DNA of 64,000 bases. It comes from Flaccisagitta enflata. Lineage: Eukaryota > Chaetognatha > Sagittoidea > Aphragmophora. Under the pieces are notes generated by a model. The model did not search any database. It worked only from the letters and a program-made list of their open reading frames with translations, and had not been told where the DNA came from. The DNA lies in assembly GCA_965153355.1 (NCBI GenBank), contig OZ231127.1:38068001-38132000 (forward strand), given 5' to 3'. This document shows, piece by piece, positions 34,640 to 45,410 of the stretch; the first letter of the stretch is position 1; every line of letters begins with the position of its first letter. A program made the translations under genes and the position numbers.

Positions 34640-35273
34640 CAGTGTTCCCTAGATGTGGTAGGTGAGAAAAAATTACTCAGCATAGTGACCTATTCTGATG
34701 TGTTGCTTAAATGTAGATGCATGTCACCATACACAAAACTAAAAATTCTGTTGGGATTTTTTAAAGAAATATACAAAAAACACTATTTTTTGAATATATT
34801 TTGAATATATTTTGAATATATTTTGTGATAAATTTCTAAGGAATTTTGGAGTTCAGAAATGAGATCAGATGAAGTTTTCTGATTTGTTTGATATATCACA
34901 CTATATACTTTTTTTGAAGATTAAAAAAATCATTTTGTCTTCAAGATGCTCAAAACAATACTAGTTATTGTGGTATTATACTAAAATAAACTTTTTTTCT
35001 TTCTTTTTGAAACTATATAGTGTGACATATCAAACGAACCAGAAAGTGCTTTCTGAGTTCAAATCCACATTTAAAAATACTGTAAATATTGACTACAAAG
35101 GGTTAGGTTTGAAAATGTGAAAATTCACTGTTTTTTTTAAAATTTTCTCAAAGAAATCTCAACAGAATTTTTAGTTTCGAGTATGGTGACATGCATCTAC
35201 ATTTAAACAACACCCTAGAATAGGCCGCTTAGCTGATTCATTTTCTCCTTCCTATCACAGCTAGGGAACACGG
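34640..35273. mobile_element. Fold-back element, 634 bp, arms about 270 bp
   Basis: Left end CAGTGTTCCCTAGATGTGG mirrors the right end (CACAGCTAGGGAACACGG). The mirror continues through GACCTATTCT, AATGTAGATGCATGTCACCA, CTAAAAATTCTGTTG, and a CACTATATA block near the centre. CAGTGTTCCC ends recall hAT elements, but no 8-bp target duplication was found. Confidence 0.8.
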
Positions 35274-35279
35274 TGAGTG

Positions 35280-36225
35280 GAAAAGAAGGATCTAGACTTG
35301 GAACGCATACTTATTTGATCCAACTCCCAAGGCCAAGAAAACAACCGGGTTTTCGTTCAACGCTTGTTTTTCTCCCTTCCTCCTTTCCTGCACACGAATT
35401 CCGTCTATTCACGGTCTTTGACTCGTGTGGGTTTTCATTCGCCGGTTATATATAACTTATATATGGAAATCTCTTTATGCTTCGTCTAGCACGACTGAGC
35501 TGCTGCTATATTCATAAGTGGAGGGAAGGAACCAAAAAGCTGACGGAACTCTTTTCTTAGTATTTAGGCGATGGAGCATGGAGTGCTTACGCTTTCAATT
35601 GCAGAATTTCTGTGAAGATGGAAATATCTCAATAGTAAACAATTGTTCATGCTTGATGAAGGAGGAAGATTCGTGGAAATACATTTTACGCCTGGATGTG
35701 TAGAAACATCTTGGGCCCCCCACAACCCCTCTCACTGGGCCCCTTGTTGACGCCCCTATTAATTGTTGGGCCTTCATCCCTGGGCTTCTATTGCCAGGCC
35801 CTGCTTCTGCGCCTTCATCATCAGGTCTTTGAAGCTAAGCTTATGATCACCAGACCAGCAGACCTTAATCACAGACCCTTTCCAGTGTGAAAGCCCTCCA
35901 AAGTCTTGAGGAAAAGAAACAAGTTTATTGACATACATTTGCCTAGGGCCCTTGAGAGTTTAACATGCAAAAATCATTTAGAGCTCAAGCTTGAAATTTA
36001 AGAAATGAATTTGCCCTGCTTAAATCAACATTAAAAACTCTTTATCTTTTAGACTCATCATATCAGTTCATATATTTCTGTTTTTTTTTTCAACTTTCCC
36101 TGGCTCTTGCGTGGAACCCCTTGGGACCGCCCCCCCCCCCCACAGTTGTGGGGGGTGTTCCCCCTCTGCACGTCCCTGATTATACATATTGCATACTATT
36201 GTACAGACGTAATAAGAATAAAATA
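35280..36225. other. Unassigned sequence
   Basis: An acceptor-like TTTCAATTGCAG at 35593-35604 precedes a 33-codon frame with two cysteine pairs, but nothing confirms an exon. C run at 36130-36141. Confidence 0.45.
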
Positions 36226-36229
36226 GAAG

Positions 36230-36280
<51 letters not shown>

Positions 36281-36506
36281 AACAAACAAACAAACAAACA
36301 AACAAACAAACAAACAAACAAAGAGAGTATGAATGAATGAATAAATGAATGAATAAATGAATGAATGAATGAATGAATGAATGAATGAATGAATGAATGA
36401 ATGAATGAATGAATGAATGAATGAATGAATGAATGCTTGTATGAATGAATGAATGAATGAATGAATGAATGAATGAATGAATGAATGAATGAATGAATGA
36501 ATGAAT
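36230..36506. repeat. Compound (GAAA)n(CAAA)n(GAAT)n tract
   Basis: Three adjacent tetranucleotide blocks, about 277 bp. Confidence 0.95.
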
Positions 36507-36662
36507 GTCTTTTGGCAATCACTTTAAGAATCTTTCAAGCGACCCTCATTTGACCCGATTTCCATTTGGGTCCTGATAAGATGGGGTCAAATAATCATTC
36601 CAGGAAGTGAGGGGAAAAAAACTCGACCTCTCCTCTTTTTTTTCTTTATGGGGACTTCTTCA

Positions 36663-36766
36663 GTTTGTTTGTTTGTTTGTTTTTTTGTTTGTTTGTTTGT
36701 TTGTTTGTTTGTTTGTTTGTTTGTTTGTTTGTTTGTTTGTTTGTTTGTTTGTTTGTTTGTTTGTTC
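36663..36766. repeat. (GTTT)n tract
   Basis: About 25 GTTT units with one TTTT slip. Confidence 0.95.
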
Positions 36767-36894
36767 GGTTTTTTTTTCTTCGTTTGGGCGTGCAAATGCT
36801 CTGTAACATGTAGTATTGTCACAAAAGGGTAAAGATACCCTTCGGTTACCTATGAAGACCTATGATTACGTTTGATGACGCTGAATTTCGAAAA

Positions 36895-36965
36895 TATGTT
36901 GGAGGGACAAACCGACCGACAGACAGACTGACCAACCGTCCGACCGACGCACCGACAAAAAGGTG
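36895..36965 (-). repeat. Family A-like core relic
   Basis: ACCGACCGACAGACAGACTG, CCGTCCGACCGACGCACCGA then AAAAGGTGTA; the hairpin is gone. Confidence 0.55.
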
Positions 36966-37104
36966 TAAACTCTTCTCTAAGTGTGAAAGGAAACCACAAG
37001 TGGATCGTCAAAGTAAACTTTCTCTCTACGAAATTCACGGTCGGAAACTTTACGAACCCTGAAGCGACTAGCGAGGCTTTTATGCAAACAAGCAATTCTT
37101 AATG

Positions 37105-37190
37105 AGCTACCTCCCGTCACTCGTCACTCGTCACCCGTCAGTTATCACTCCTTACGCGTCACTCGTCATTCGTCACTCCGAAATGAGCTC
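37105..37190. repeat. CGTCACTC short tandem repeat
   Basis: Seven- to eight-bp units of CGTCACT type, about ten copies with drift. Confidence 0.75.
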
Positions 37191-37194
37191 CTAC

Positions 37195-38050
37195 TGAGAA
37201 ATTTTTACCCAGGAAAAAAAAAGAAAGAAAAAATTGTTTAAATATGCAAAAATCTTCCGGCTAAACCTTCATGAGCAGAAACCAAAGTCAGGCGCGAAAT
37301 CCTCTTTGAACATCTACTTAACTCCCGATTTGCAAATTGCCAAAGGAACCAAAATTTTAATTCCGAAAGTATTCCATTTGGAAAAAAAATTCTGTTCATA
37401 ACATCTTCAAGAAAAGAGAAAAAAAAAAGAAAAAAGATACCGACAAGCGGCTGATTACCCAGATGAGATTCTGTAATTTGCTAGAATGGTGGTAGAATTA
37501 GTTATGGTTGATGCTTCAAGATGATGGGGTTGTTTAGGTGGTTTGGATTGTCAACGTGTGAAGATGGTTGATAAACTTTTGAGATGAGCAGATTAAATGG
37601 GTTTTGTCGGTGATTTACGCGGGGTTAATAGTGAAGATAACTTGGCCAAAACGAGTAAATACGCCTCCACTACGAAATAATTGGACAACGTGAGGTTCGT
37701 CATTAACATTCAGTTGTTTAGATGACAATGAAAGCGAGACTTTCCTTTCATTCCCGCAAGACTTTCCTTTCATTTGTCCTTCATGTACTGTGATAATTTT
37801 CGTAATGGTTTGCTTTTTGGATGTGAGGTTTCTTTTTTTTATTTCATGTTTTCCTCGTTTCTTTCTTTCTTCCTTCTGAGCGCAGTCTTGGCACCGGATT
37901 TCTCAAGCGTTTCGTTTTGGTTTTGGATCTGTTTGCCTCCTTACTTTCGTCGGTTTCTGGCTCCGATTCAGTCACTTTCTTATGTTATTTTAAGACGCGT
38001 GCACGCACTTCTAGTCTAAAATTCATTTCGTTAGGCGGGCGGTCTGTGTG
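37195..38050. other. Unassigned sequence
   Basis: No supported gene. GACGCGTGCACGC at 37994 resembles a family A hairpin fragment. Confidence 0.5.
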
Positions 38051-38055
38051 TTTTT

Positions 38056-38289
38056 AGTCGCTTGCCAAGCGACTCTATAAGAGGGTGTGTCCCTTGGTAG
38101 GTATGTCTGTTGGTAACGCGAAAATTCAGATGACACGAAATTGGCTGGAAAAGTGATTTATGAACATTACTGCCCCTGCCCTGGCCACAAACAGCTCCCG
38201 CCCACCTGTATTACTGCCCCTGCCCACCTGTATTACTGCCCCTGCCCACCCGCAAGCGACTACTTTTTGGCCGTGTACCCGGCCTTGTT
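38056..38289 (+). repeat. Family A, full copy, AGTCGCTT variant
   Basis: Hairpin AGTCGCTTG-C-CAAGCGACT (38056-38074), CTATAAGAGGGTGTGTCCC, a short core, three direct copies of TATTACTGCCCCTGCCCACC type, internal arm GCAAGCGACT (38252-38261) and tail GGCCGTGTACCCGGCCTTGT. The internal arm repeats the hairpin arm CAAGCGACT exactly. Confidence 0.85.
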
Positions 38290-38340
38290 TTCTTTCTTTT
38301 TTTCTCTCTCCCTTTTTTCTTTCTTTCTCTCTCCCTTTTT

Positions 38341-38430
38341 AGTTGTGTGCTACGCGACTCTATATGCCACTTTTTGGTCTGTCCGTTGGTCCGTCGGTTT
38401 GTCGGTCCGTCGGTCCGTCGGTCTGTCACA
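38341..38430 (+). repeat. Family A short copy with two wobble pairs
   Basis: AGTTGTGT-GCT-ACGCGACT, CTATATGCCACTTTTTGGTC, GTCCGTTGGTCCGTCGG core. Both departures from the AGTCGCGT stem leave T-G pairs. Confidence 0.8.
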
Positions 38431-38595
38431 AAGTTGTTTTAAAGGTTTTTTATCGCACTTATCATGTCTCAAAGTGGTGGAGAAGATGCTTGGAGTAGTT
38501 TAAAATCTCTTTTTGAAAAAAAACTGTTTGTTGGTCTGTCTGCTTGACTGTTTTTAAAAGTGCCCACGCACGCGACTTAGGTCTAATGACCTTGT

Positions 38596-38599
38596 TTTT

Positions 38600-38666
<67 letters not shown>

Positions 38667-38668
38667 CT
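38596..38668. repeat. (TTTC)n tract
   Basis: About 18 units. Confidence 0.95.
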
Positions 38669-38897
38669 TTTTTCCTTTTTTTTCTTTCGTTATTTGTAAT
38701 AAGAAACTATCGGCCGTCATTTTCGTCCTGTTTATTCCTGCTCAAACTGCATCAACGTCAACGTTAACGACTTTTCAAAAGTTAGTGACTTGGTCGATTG
38801 TTATTTTTTGAAAATTTTGTCGTTTCCATTTTTTCCACTACCGACAATTTGTCAACTTCCGACAACTACCATTTGCCTCTGCCTTTTGATGTACTTT

Positions 38898-39150
38898 AGT
38901 CGCTTGGTAAGCGACTCTATAGGAGGATGTGTCCCTTGGTTTGTCGGTTGGTGGGTAACGAAAAATTCTGGATTACGCTAAATCTGCTTAAATAATGACT
39001 TTTGTGTATTACGGCCCCTGCCCAGCCACATTGTAGCCCCCGCCTAATCCACCCTCTCCTGCCCAACCGTATCATTGTCCCTGCCCAACCGCATTACTGC
39101 CCCTGCCTACCCGCTAGCGACTACTTATTGGCCGTGTATCGGGCCTTGTT
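38898..39150 (+). repeat. Family A, full copy, AGTCGCTT variant
   Basis: Hairpin AGTCGCTT-GGT-AAGCGACT (38898-38916), CTATAGGAGGATGTGTCCC, CTGCCC repeats, internal arm GCTAGCGACT (39113-39122), tail GGCCGTGTATCGGGCCTTGT. Sister of 38056-38289. Confidence 0.85.
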
Positions 39151-39492
39151 TTTCTATTGAATGTCATATCCATACGTACGCATTTTCGTCAGGAATGGTC
39201 ACCTACGTTATTCAGATTCGAATTTTTATGTCACCCGATTTTGTTTGCAGTCTTTTTTTCATTGTGGTAAGTGGTAACTGTTCGAGTCTCCATTTGACAG
39301 TGCTTAGGGACAAAAGAGATAACCCGAACCCACCCTCAAATCGTCCACAATCACCCTCAACGTCAAAAGCCTCCATCTATTTGAACGGTGTTTTAAGAGA
39401 CACAGAGCAAAAGATGTAATCCTTACCCACCCTCAGACCGACCAAAATCACCCTCAAAAGCCTTCATCTTTCCATGAATAAATGACACTCAC

Positions 39493-39657
39493 CTCACTTT
39501 TGACGAGATCTAATCTGAGTCCCAAAACTGCGAGCGTTACTTTGGCCAACTCTATGGCAGGATGCTTCTTGTAGGCGTCCAAAACTCCCGAGCAGCTTTC
39601 CACCAACTCCACTCCGACGTCGTACAGAGGTGGAACATTCGATTCCTCCGCCATCAT
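39493..39657 (-). CDS. First coding exon of the unidentified minus-strand gene
   Basis: ATG at 39657-39655 opens 55 codons (MMAEESNVPPLYDVGVELVE, then SCSGVLDAYKKHPAIELAKV and TLAVLGLRLDLVKSE) ending at a consensus donor AGTGAG|GTGAGT in phase 0. The donor joins without frame change to the phase-0 exon at 25886, 13.6 kb away, across an intron made almost wholly of repeats. No signal peptide; a mildly hydrophobic helix at residues 38-48. The join is inference. Confidence 0.55.
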
Positions 39658-39664
39658 CAAACTC

Positions 39665-40730
39665 TGTCTCTGTCTCTATCTTTTCGTCTCTGCCGCTATC
39701 TCTTTATTTCTGTTTCTTTCTCTCTATCTCTCCTTTCTGTCTCCTTCTCTCCCTGTCTCTCACTCCCTCTTGTCTTCTCCCCCTTACCACCTCCGCCGCT
39801 CCTCGAGCGATTCAACGCTTAATCACTTTTTGTCTCTATTTTTGTCTTTCTTGTTTCTTTGTTTCTTGTCACCGTTATCTTTCAATTTTCAAACTCGTAT
39901 TCGGTGTTAATCAGTTTCCTCTTTTTTATCTTTTTTTTTCAGCGTCAATTAAGAGCTCGTTTCTTTGAAAAATCTGTCTTTTTAGAATTTCCTTTTTTTC
40001 TGTGGTTTTAATCCAGGTTTATTTCGTTTGATATCCGCTTTTGATTTGAAACAAATTGCCTCAATTCTGTACAAAAGAAAATCAAGATAATAATGATGAT
40101 TGTTATACACTGCTGCATGGTTATAGCCTGTAACTTACAGGGCTCGCACTTGAAATGAGCGGCTATGTACCAAACGAAATCTCGTAGATATTGGTTCCAA
40201 GTCCGAGGGTAAAAGAAAGGCGTTTTTCGGCATTTAATTAAAAAATATGGAAAGGTGGGGGGAAGGGTTGTTAGGGAGGGGAGCGGAAAGGAAAGTGAAT
40301 GGAAGATTGTCAGTAGGTGAATGATGAGCTGCCTTCCAGACTTTGGGGAAAGAGAACCTTTTTTCGTCTATGGTGCACCAACCAAAGTTCATTTCGGATG
40401 AAAAATCTCACCATCTATCATGGAGGGATTTTCATCGGGTTGAAAAGACATGGTTGTGGATAGAAGGGGGAACAGTGTAACAGTGGCAAAAGGAGTTGCA
40501 GGACAGCATGAGGCTAGGCTAAGACGGTGTTTGTAATTGCGGCAATCGAAGTGTTATATTAAATCAATTTGCAAATTTGTTTTTTTTTTTTTTAAATATT
40601 CAGTACCTTAAGAAATGGCTGTTTGTGATTTGAAAAAAACAACATTTTGATCTATTTCAGTAATGTGATTCTTGAAAATCTTGATATGAATGTTATTCTT
40701 CATTTGGGCAGGAGCAGAGATAAGAAAAAC
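39665..40730. other. Unassigned sequence upstream of the minus-strand exon
   Basis: CT-rich, TCTCTGTCTC-type stretch 39662-39780 could be a 5' leader or promoter of the minus-strand gene; no TATA box is evident. The rest (39800-40730) shows nothing recognisable. Confidence 0.4.
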
Positions 40731-40734
40731 ACCC

Positions 40735-40835
40735 GGAAACGCCAAGAAATCAAAGTGTGTCAAAGGGACAGATAGACGGAAGGACCGCCCGACCAACAAA
40801 GCGGGTTATTGAGTCGAGTGCATCCGACTAAAAAC
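40735..40835 (-). repeat. Family A relic
   Basis: GGACCGCCCGACCAACAAAG, CGGGTTATTGAG, decayed hairpin AGTCGAGTGCATCCGACT, TAAAAA. Confidence 0.65.
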
Positions 40836-41055
40836 TGAAATCCAAGAAAAGGAAAGTTTCTTACGAACCTTGAAACAAAGATAAAGAAAAGGATGAGAAA
40901 TTTCAGGGAAAAAAAAGAGAATATCAATTCTGAGGTGAGACAATGGTGGATTTCTCAGTGCGCAAGATGGAAAGTAGCATCTTGCATATGCATGAGGATG
41001 TAAAAAAAAAACAGTCTAGAGAGGAGTCTGACTCTGAAAGGGAAAGAGAGAAAAC
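40836..41055. other. Unassigned sequence
   Basis: No gene or repeat recognised. Confidence 0.4.
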
Positions 41056-41379
41056 AGGTCGCCCAAGGGCAATATGTGGTCAGCGATACCCGTTGCCCTG
41101 CTTTGCATGATTGTGAATTTGTGTGAGGGCAGCGGCCCTGTCTGACAACATTGATGAGATACTATAGTGCACTGATTGAAGGCCTTCAAGAGTCTGAAGG
41201 CTTTCCCAAGGCTTAAAGATCCATCAGGTCTGATTTGAAGCTTGACAGCGCTACTTTGAGGCCTATGAGGCCTAATTTGAGGCCTGAGAGGGCTATTTTG
41301 AGGCCTGAGAGGGCTAATTTGAGGCCTGAGAGGCAGGATTTGAGGCCTGAGTGGGGATTCGAGTCCTTCGGGACTTGCC

Positions 41380-41380
<1 letters not shown>
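41056..41380. repeat. Family B element, partial
   Basis: Left arm AGGTCGCCCAAGGGCAATAT, CAGCGATACCCGTTGCCCTG, GGGCAGCGGCCCTG; core of GAGGCCTGAGAGGGCTAATT type; right end ATTCGAGTCCTTCGGGACTT. Abuts a GA microsatellite. Confidence 0.8.

Positions 41381-41436
<56 letters not shown>
41381..41436. repeat. (GA)n microsatellite
   Basis: Pure GA run adjoining the family B right end. Confidence 0.95.
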
Positions 41437-41439
<3 letters not shown>

Positions 41440-41655
41440 CCACAAAGAGACGGACCATAAAGTCGCGTGACTGATTGTTGGAGAGTCTGTTGGCTTCCCT
41501 AAAGAGACAAGCTCAATTTCCAGGAAGTAACCAGTATCATTCTTTTATGTTGGAGTAAATGCCTTTTCGGAGCGTTATGGGTTATGTGCACCATTTTCAT
41601 CTACCATTTGTTACATCCTGAATTGAGCTTGTCTGAAAACTCTTACTCTTTTTTG

Positions 41656-41979
<324 letters not shown>

Positions 41980-42426
41980 CTGCTAATGCGTCATCGAATC
42001 TTAAAGAATCCATTTGCGATCAAGGAGAAATCTAAGAAAGATGCGAAACCATCTTTACTCTCTTTTTTACCATTTCATTTCATTATTGCCACCATAAAAA
42101 GAAATATTCATTCTTTCTCTCTAAAATGATAAGCTTGTTGAGCGTTTATACGAAACTCATGGAGAAAGAGTAAAGCATGACTTGAATACATATCTCAATT
42201 GTAAAGATTTTATAAGAAATTTTTAACCACCTAATATAAAGCACCATCATGACATTACATATTACACGTGGAATATTTTTCCAATCATCCCCAATCTTTT
42301 TTATACAGGCGTTATTGGAAATTTCAGGTCGGGGACACACGATTACAAGATGAATCATCATTTCTGAATTTAATGTGCACTCACACAATTTTAAGGGACT
42401 TGAGATGCTTGGCACGGCCATTTTTA

Positions 42427-42612
42427 GTTCCGTGCATGTGACTCTATAACCCGCTATGTCGGTCGGTCGGTCGGTTGTTCGGTTAAAGGCTGTTAACTTT
42501 TTCAGCGTTAACGGGCGGTTTTGCATTACCACTCCTGCTCAAATGCTTGGGATGACTTTATATCACTACTCCTGCCCATGCGACTTCGGTAGCTGTGTAT
42601 ACGGCCTTATTT
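42427..42612 (+). repeat. Family A, full decayed copy
   Basis: AGTTCCGTGCATGTGACT head, CTATAACCCGCTATGTCGGT, GGTCGGTCGGTCGG core, CTCCTGCCCATGCGACTTCGG internal arm and tail GTAGCTGTGTATACGGCC. Confidence 0.8.
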
Positions 42613-43205
42613 CTCTCTCTTCGTCTAGTGGTTAAGTGTCTGACGCAGTGTGAGTGTCTCAAAGAGTGTCGAAGAAGACAGAGACGAATATGGATAAGGA
42701 GAACCTTCTCTTTAGCTGCGCAATTGCAAAAATGTTAGTCACATCTTTCGTCTATTACATGGGCGGTTTGTCTGTTTGTCTGATAGTTTGAAAAAGCTTA
42801 GATTTAGAAAGTGCATTTCACGTTTGCGGGCTCGCCAGTGACGGAAATCCGTTGAACAGTAGAAATAAAATATCTGTCCAATTGTCATCTCCCTGCCTCC
42901 TTTTCCCTTCTTTTTATTTCTTTCATTTTCTCACTTCAACTTCCAAGGCTATGGTAGTGGTAGTGGAAAACTAGACTGATGAAGATATTAGCTTTTCCAT
43001 TCAAGCTCGCGCATTTTCCCTCAGCTTAAAAAAGAATCTCTGCGATGAGGAAGCCAGTTTCTAAGATCACCAGCTCAGTTCTCATTAATCGCATATCATT
43101 GGCGGGCCAACGAAGAAATCATATGAGATGGCATTACCTTGACCTACCTATTACCAAACATTCTGTATCAAGCATATTAAGTGGCAGAGAGAACAGATGA
43201 AGAAG
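42613..43205. other. Unassigned sequence with a tRNA-like word
   Basis: TCGTCTAGTGGTTAAGTGTC at 42622 resembles the A box of a tRNA gene, but no B box or cloverleaf follows. Nothing else recognised. Confidence 0.4.
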
Positions 43206-43208
43206 AAA

Positions 43209-43396
43209 ACAAGGCCGGATACACGGCCATCAGTTGCGGACGGGTGGGCAGGGGCGGAAATGCAATTGTCCGCAACTAAAAATGTTCTAAAACGCTCATT
43301 TCCTCACTTTTCGACTCGTGTTCACGGACCGACCGACGGACGGACCGACGGACGGACGGACAAAGCCTCTTATAGAGTTGCGTGTCTGCAACTAAA
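43209..43396 (-). repeat. Family A, full-length AGTTGC copy
   Basis: On the minus strand: hairpin AGTTGC-AGACAC-GCAACT, CTATAAGAGGCTTTGTCCGT, CCGTCGGTCC core, a second TTTTTAGTTGCGGACA word, CCTGCCCACCCGTCCGCAAC, tail GGCCGTGTATCCGGCCTTGT. The first 54 bp are identical to the patch at 56745-56798. Confidence 0.85.
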
Positions 43397-43399
43397 AGG

Positions 43400-43955
43400 G
43401 TCCATTAGATTTGGCCTTGTAAGTGATATCTCGCTTTCTCCATCTTCCCATGACTCAAATCCTCCATATGTTACGAAATATCCGACATAGACAAAGAGTT
43501 CATCGTTATTGAGCGCAACTCTTTCTTAGTGCAATATATTCATTCTCTATTGTGGATTACACGGCAGTGAGTCATATACTATCTCATACACTAAGTGTAA
43601 GAACAATTGCCCTTACGCCTGTTTACAAACTACCAATCCAAAGATTTTTGACGATTACTTCTTTAACCATAGAATTAGAGGTCATAGCCTAAGTTTAAAT
43701 TTTTATGTTAATGAGTGGAAGCATACACTTAACAGGAATTCAGACTTTTGCACTTTATTAGTTGAGAATATTCAACAATTTTGGGATAATCATTTATGAT
43801 CCGGAAAAAAGTCGAAGTCAGTCTTCGACTTTTTGACATATTCGAGAGAAACATGGTTTTCATTTTCTTATTAAAAATTTTTGGAACTCATCCGGCTGAA
43901 TGAGTACTCCATTGAAATTGAGAGGGTGAGTAAATTAGATGATTTTCTTTCATTT
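43400..43955. other. Unassigned sequence
   Basis: No gene or repeat recognised. Confidence 0.45.
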
Positions 43956-43959
43956 GGCG

Positions 43960-44545
43960 CCAAGCAGAATGCTCTACGACAAATATTTTTTGAGTTATGA
44001 ATTTTTCAATCTTTTTTTATGAAAAATTCAAATAAATTTTTTTTCGATTTTTTACGATTTTGTTTAGGATCAATAAAGAAGTGTAGTAATGTTTGTTTGA
44101 GCATGCAAATACAAGAAAACATGTTCCTGAGTGTAGCTGCTCATTGTTGAGGGTGCTTTTAAGTATTCCAGCTCATTTAGTTCATTTAGCTCAATTTTTT
44201 TTTCTGTTTTTTAATTGGGAAAATGAATAGATGTTTTGATACCTGTCTTAGCATGCAAATACAACAAAGCATGTCAGTGAGCATAGCTGCTCATTTGGGA
44301 GGGAGTTTTTCAGTATTTTAGCTCACTTAGCTTATTTCGCTCAGTTTTTTTTTTTAATTTTCAATGGGATTAATAAATGGTTGGATTCTTGTTTGAGCAT
44401 GCAAATAAAGAACATGTCAGTGAGCATAACTGGTCATCTGGGTGAGTGATTTTGAGTGTTTTTGCTTAGCAAGCTCATTTGGCTCAGTCCTATTTTTCTC
44501 TGATTTTTAGTGCATTCAATACATACAATTGCTTTTGATTTAATC
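43960..44545. repeat. Degenerate three-copy tandem repeat, about 147 bp
   Basis: GAGCATGCAAATA starts near 44099, 44249 and 44395; each unit continues with CATGTCAGTGAGCATAGCTG, CTCAT, and TTAGCTCATTT then a T-rich run. Confidence 0.75.
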
Positions 44546-44989
44546 TAACAATTAAAAAAAATTGCAGTAGCTGAAGTCAAAGGCATGGTAAAAAGTGACC
44601 AATACTTATGACTTTTATCCTCATGGCGATAGCCGCCATTACTGGTAAAGAATTTCTTCAGATAAACATTTTTACATTTTGTTGCACATTTCCTACTGAG
44701 GTAATTGAGTAAATTACAGGTCTACCCATTCGTATGTCTTTTTAATATAGTGTCGGGCACTCAAAGCTTCTTCAGTCCTAATTAGGGTTCTGCACGTCCA
44801 TGAATGAAAATTGGTTTTGGCCGAGAGAGTAGAAAATTGGCTAAAGACTCACTTTAAATTATTCTCAGAATGACTTCCTCTCATTGGAAATTCATTTCGG
44901 ACCATCAAGCAGGTGAGAGCGTGAGAGCGGGTGAGAGCGATTGAGGAAAGATGTGACCTAATGAGTTGCGGTTAGAAGAGGGAAATTGA

Positions 44990-44990
<1 letters not shown>
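44545..44990. other. Unassigned sequence
   Basis: AT-rich, nothing recognised. Confidence 0.4.

Positions 44991-44992
<2 letters not shown>

Positions 44993-45046
<54 letters not shown>
44993..45046. repeat. (GA)n microsatellite
   Basis: GA run continuing into GAAA/GAAGAA units to about 45120. Confidence 0.95.
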
Positions 45047-45047
<1 letters not shown>

Positions 45048-45214
45048 TAAATAAAGGAAGAAGAAAGAAGAAAGAAGAAAGAAAGAAAGAAAAGAAGAAA
45101 GAAAAGAAAGAAAGAAAGAGAGATCTACATCCAAATAACTTCTATGACCAGGCAGTGGTGAGCAGGGCTTGTCCCAGGTAAGAGCCAGAGGAGAGACGAG
45201 ACAGTGTAGTTACA

Positions 45215-45219
<5 letters not shown>

Positions 45220-45270
<51 letters not shown>
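45220..45270. repeat. (GA)n microsatellite
   Basis: Pure GA run. Confidence 0.95.
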
Positions 45271-45271
<1 letters not shown>

Positions 45272-45410
45272 AGCAAAGTAAATGAGGAATAGAAAGAAAT
45301 ACAAGACCGTCATGACCGGTATGAATCCTTTTCCTTATTACCCATTTGCTTGATAGGAGTAAATAATTCAGTTTCACGCGATCTCCATGATTACTACGCC
45401 TCGTTTAGCG

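Noticed and set aside
39493-39657. Joining this exon directly to the TRIC exon
   Set aside because: Donor is phase 0 but the TRIC exon needs two bases from the previous exon, and the peptide does not resemble a TRIC N-terminus.
42622-42690. tRNA-like A box (CTAGTGGTTAAGTG)
   Set aside because: No B box, no acceptor stem or cloverleaf could be drawn.
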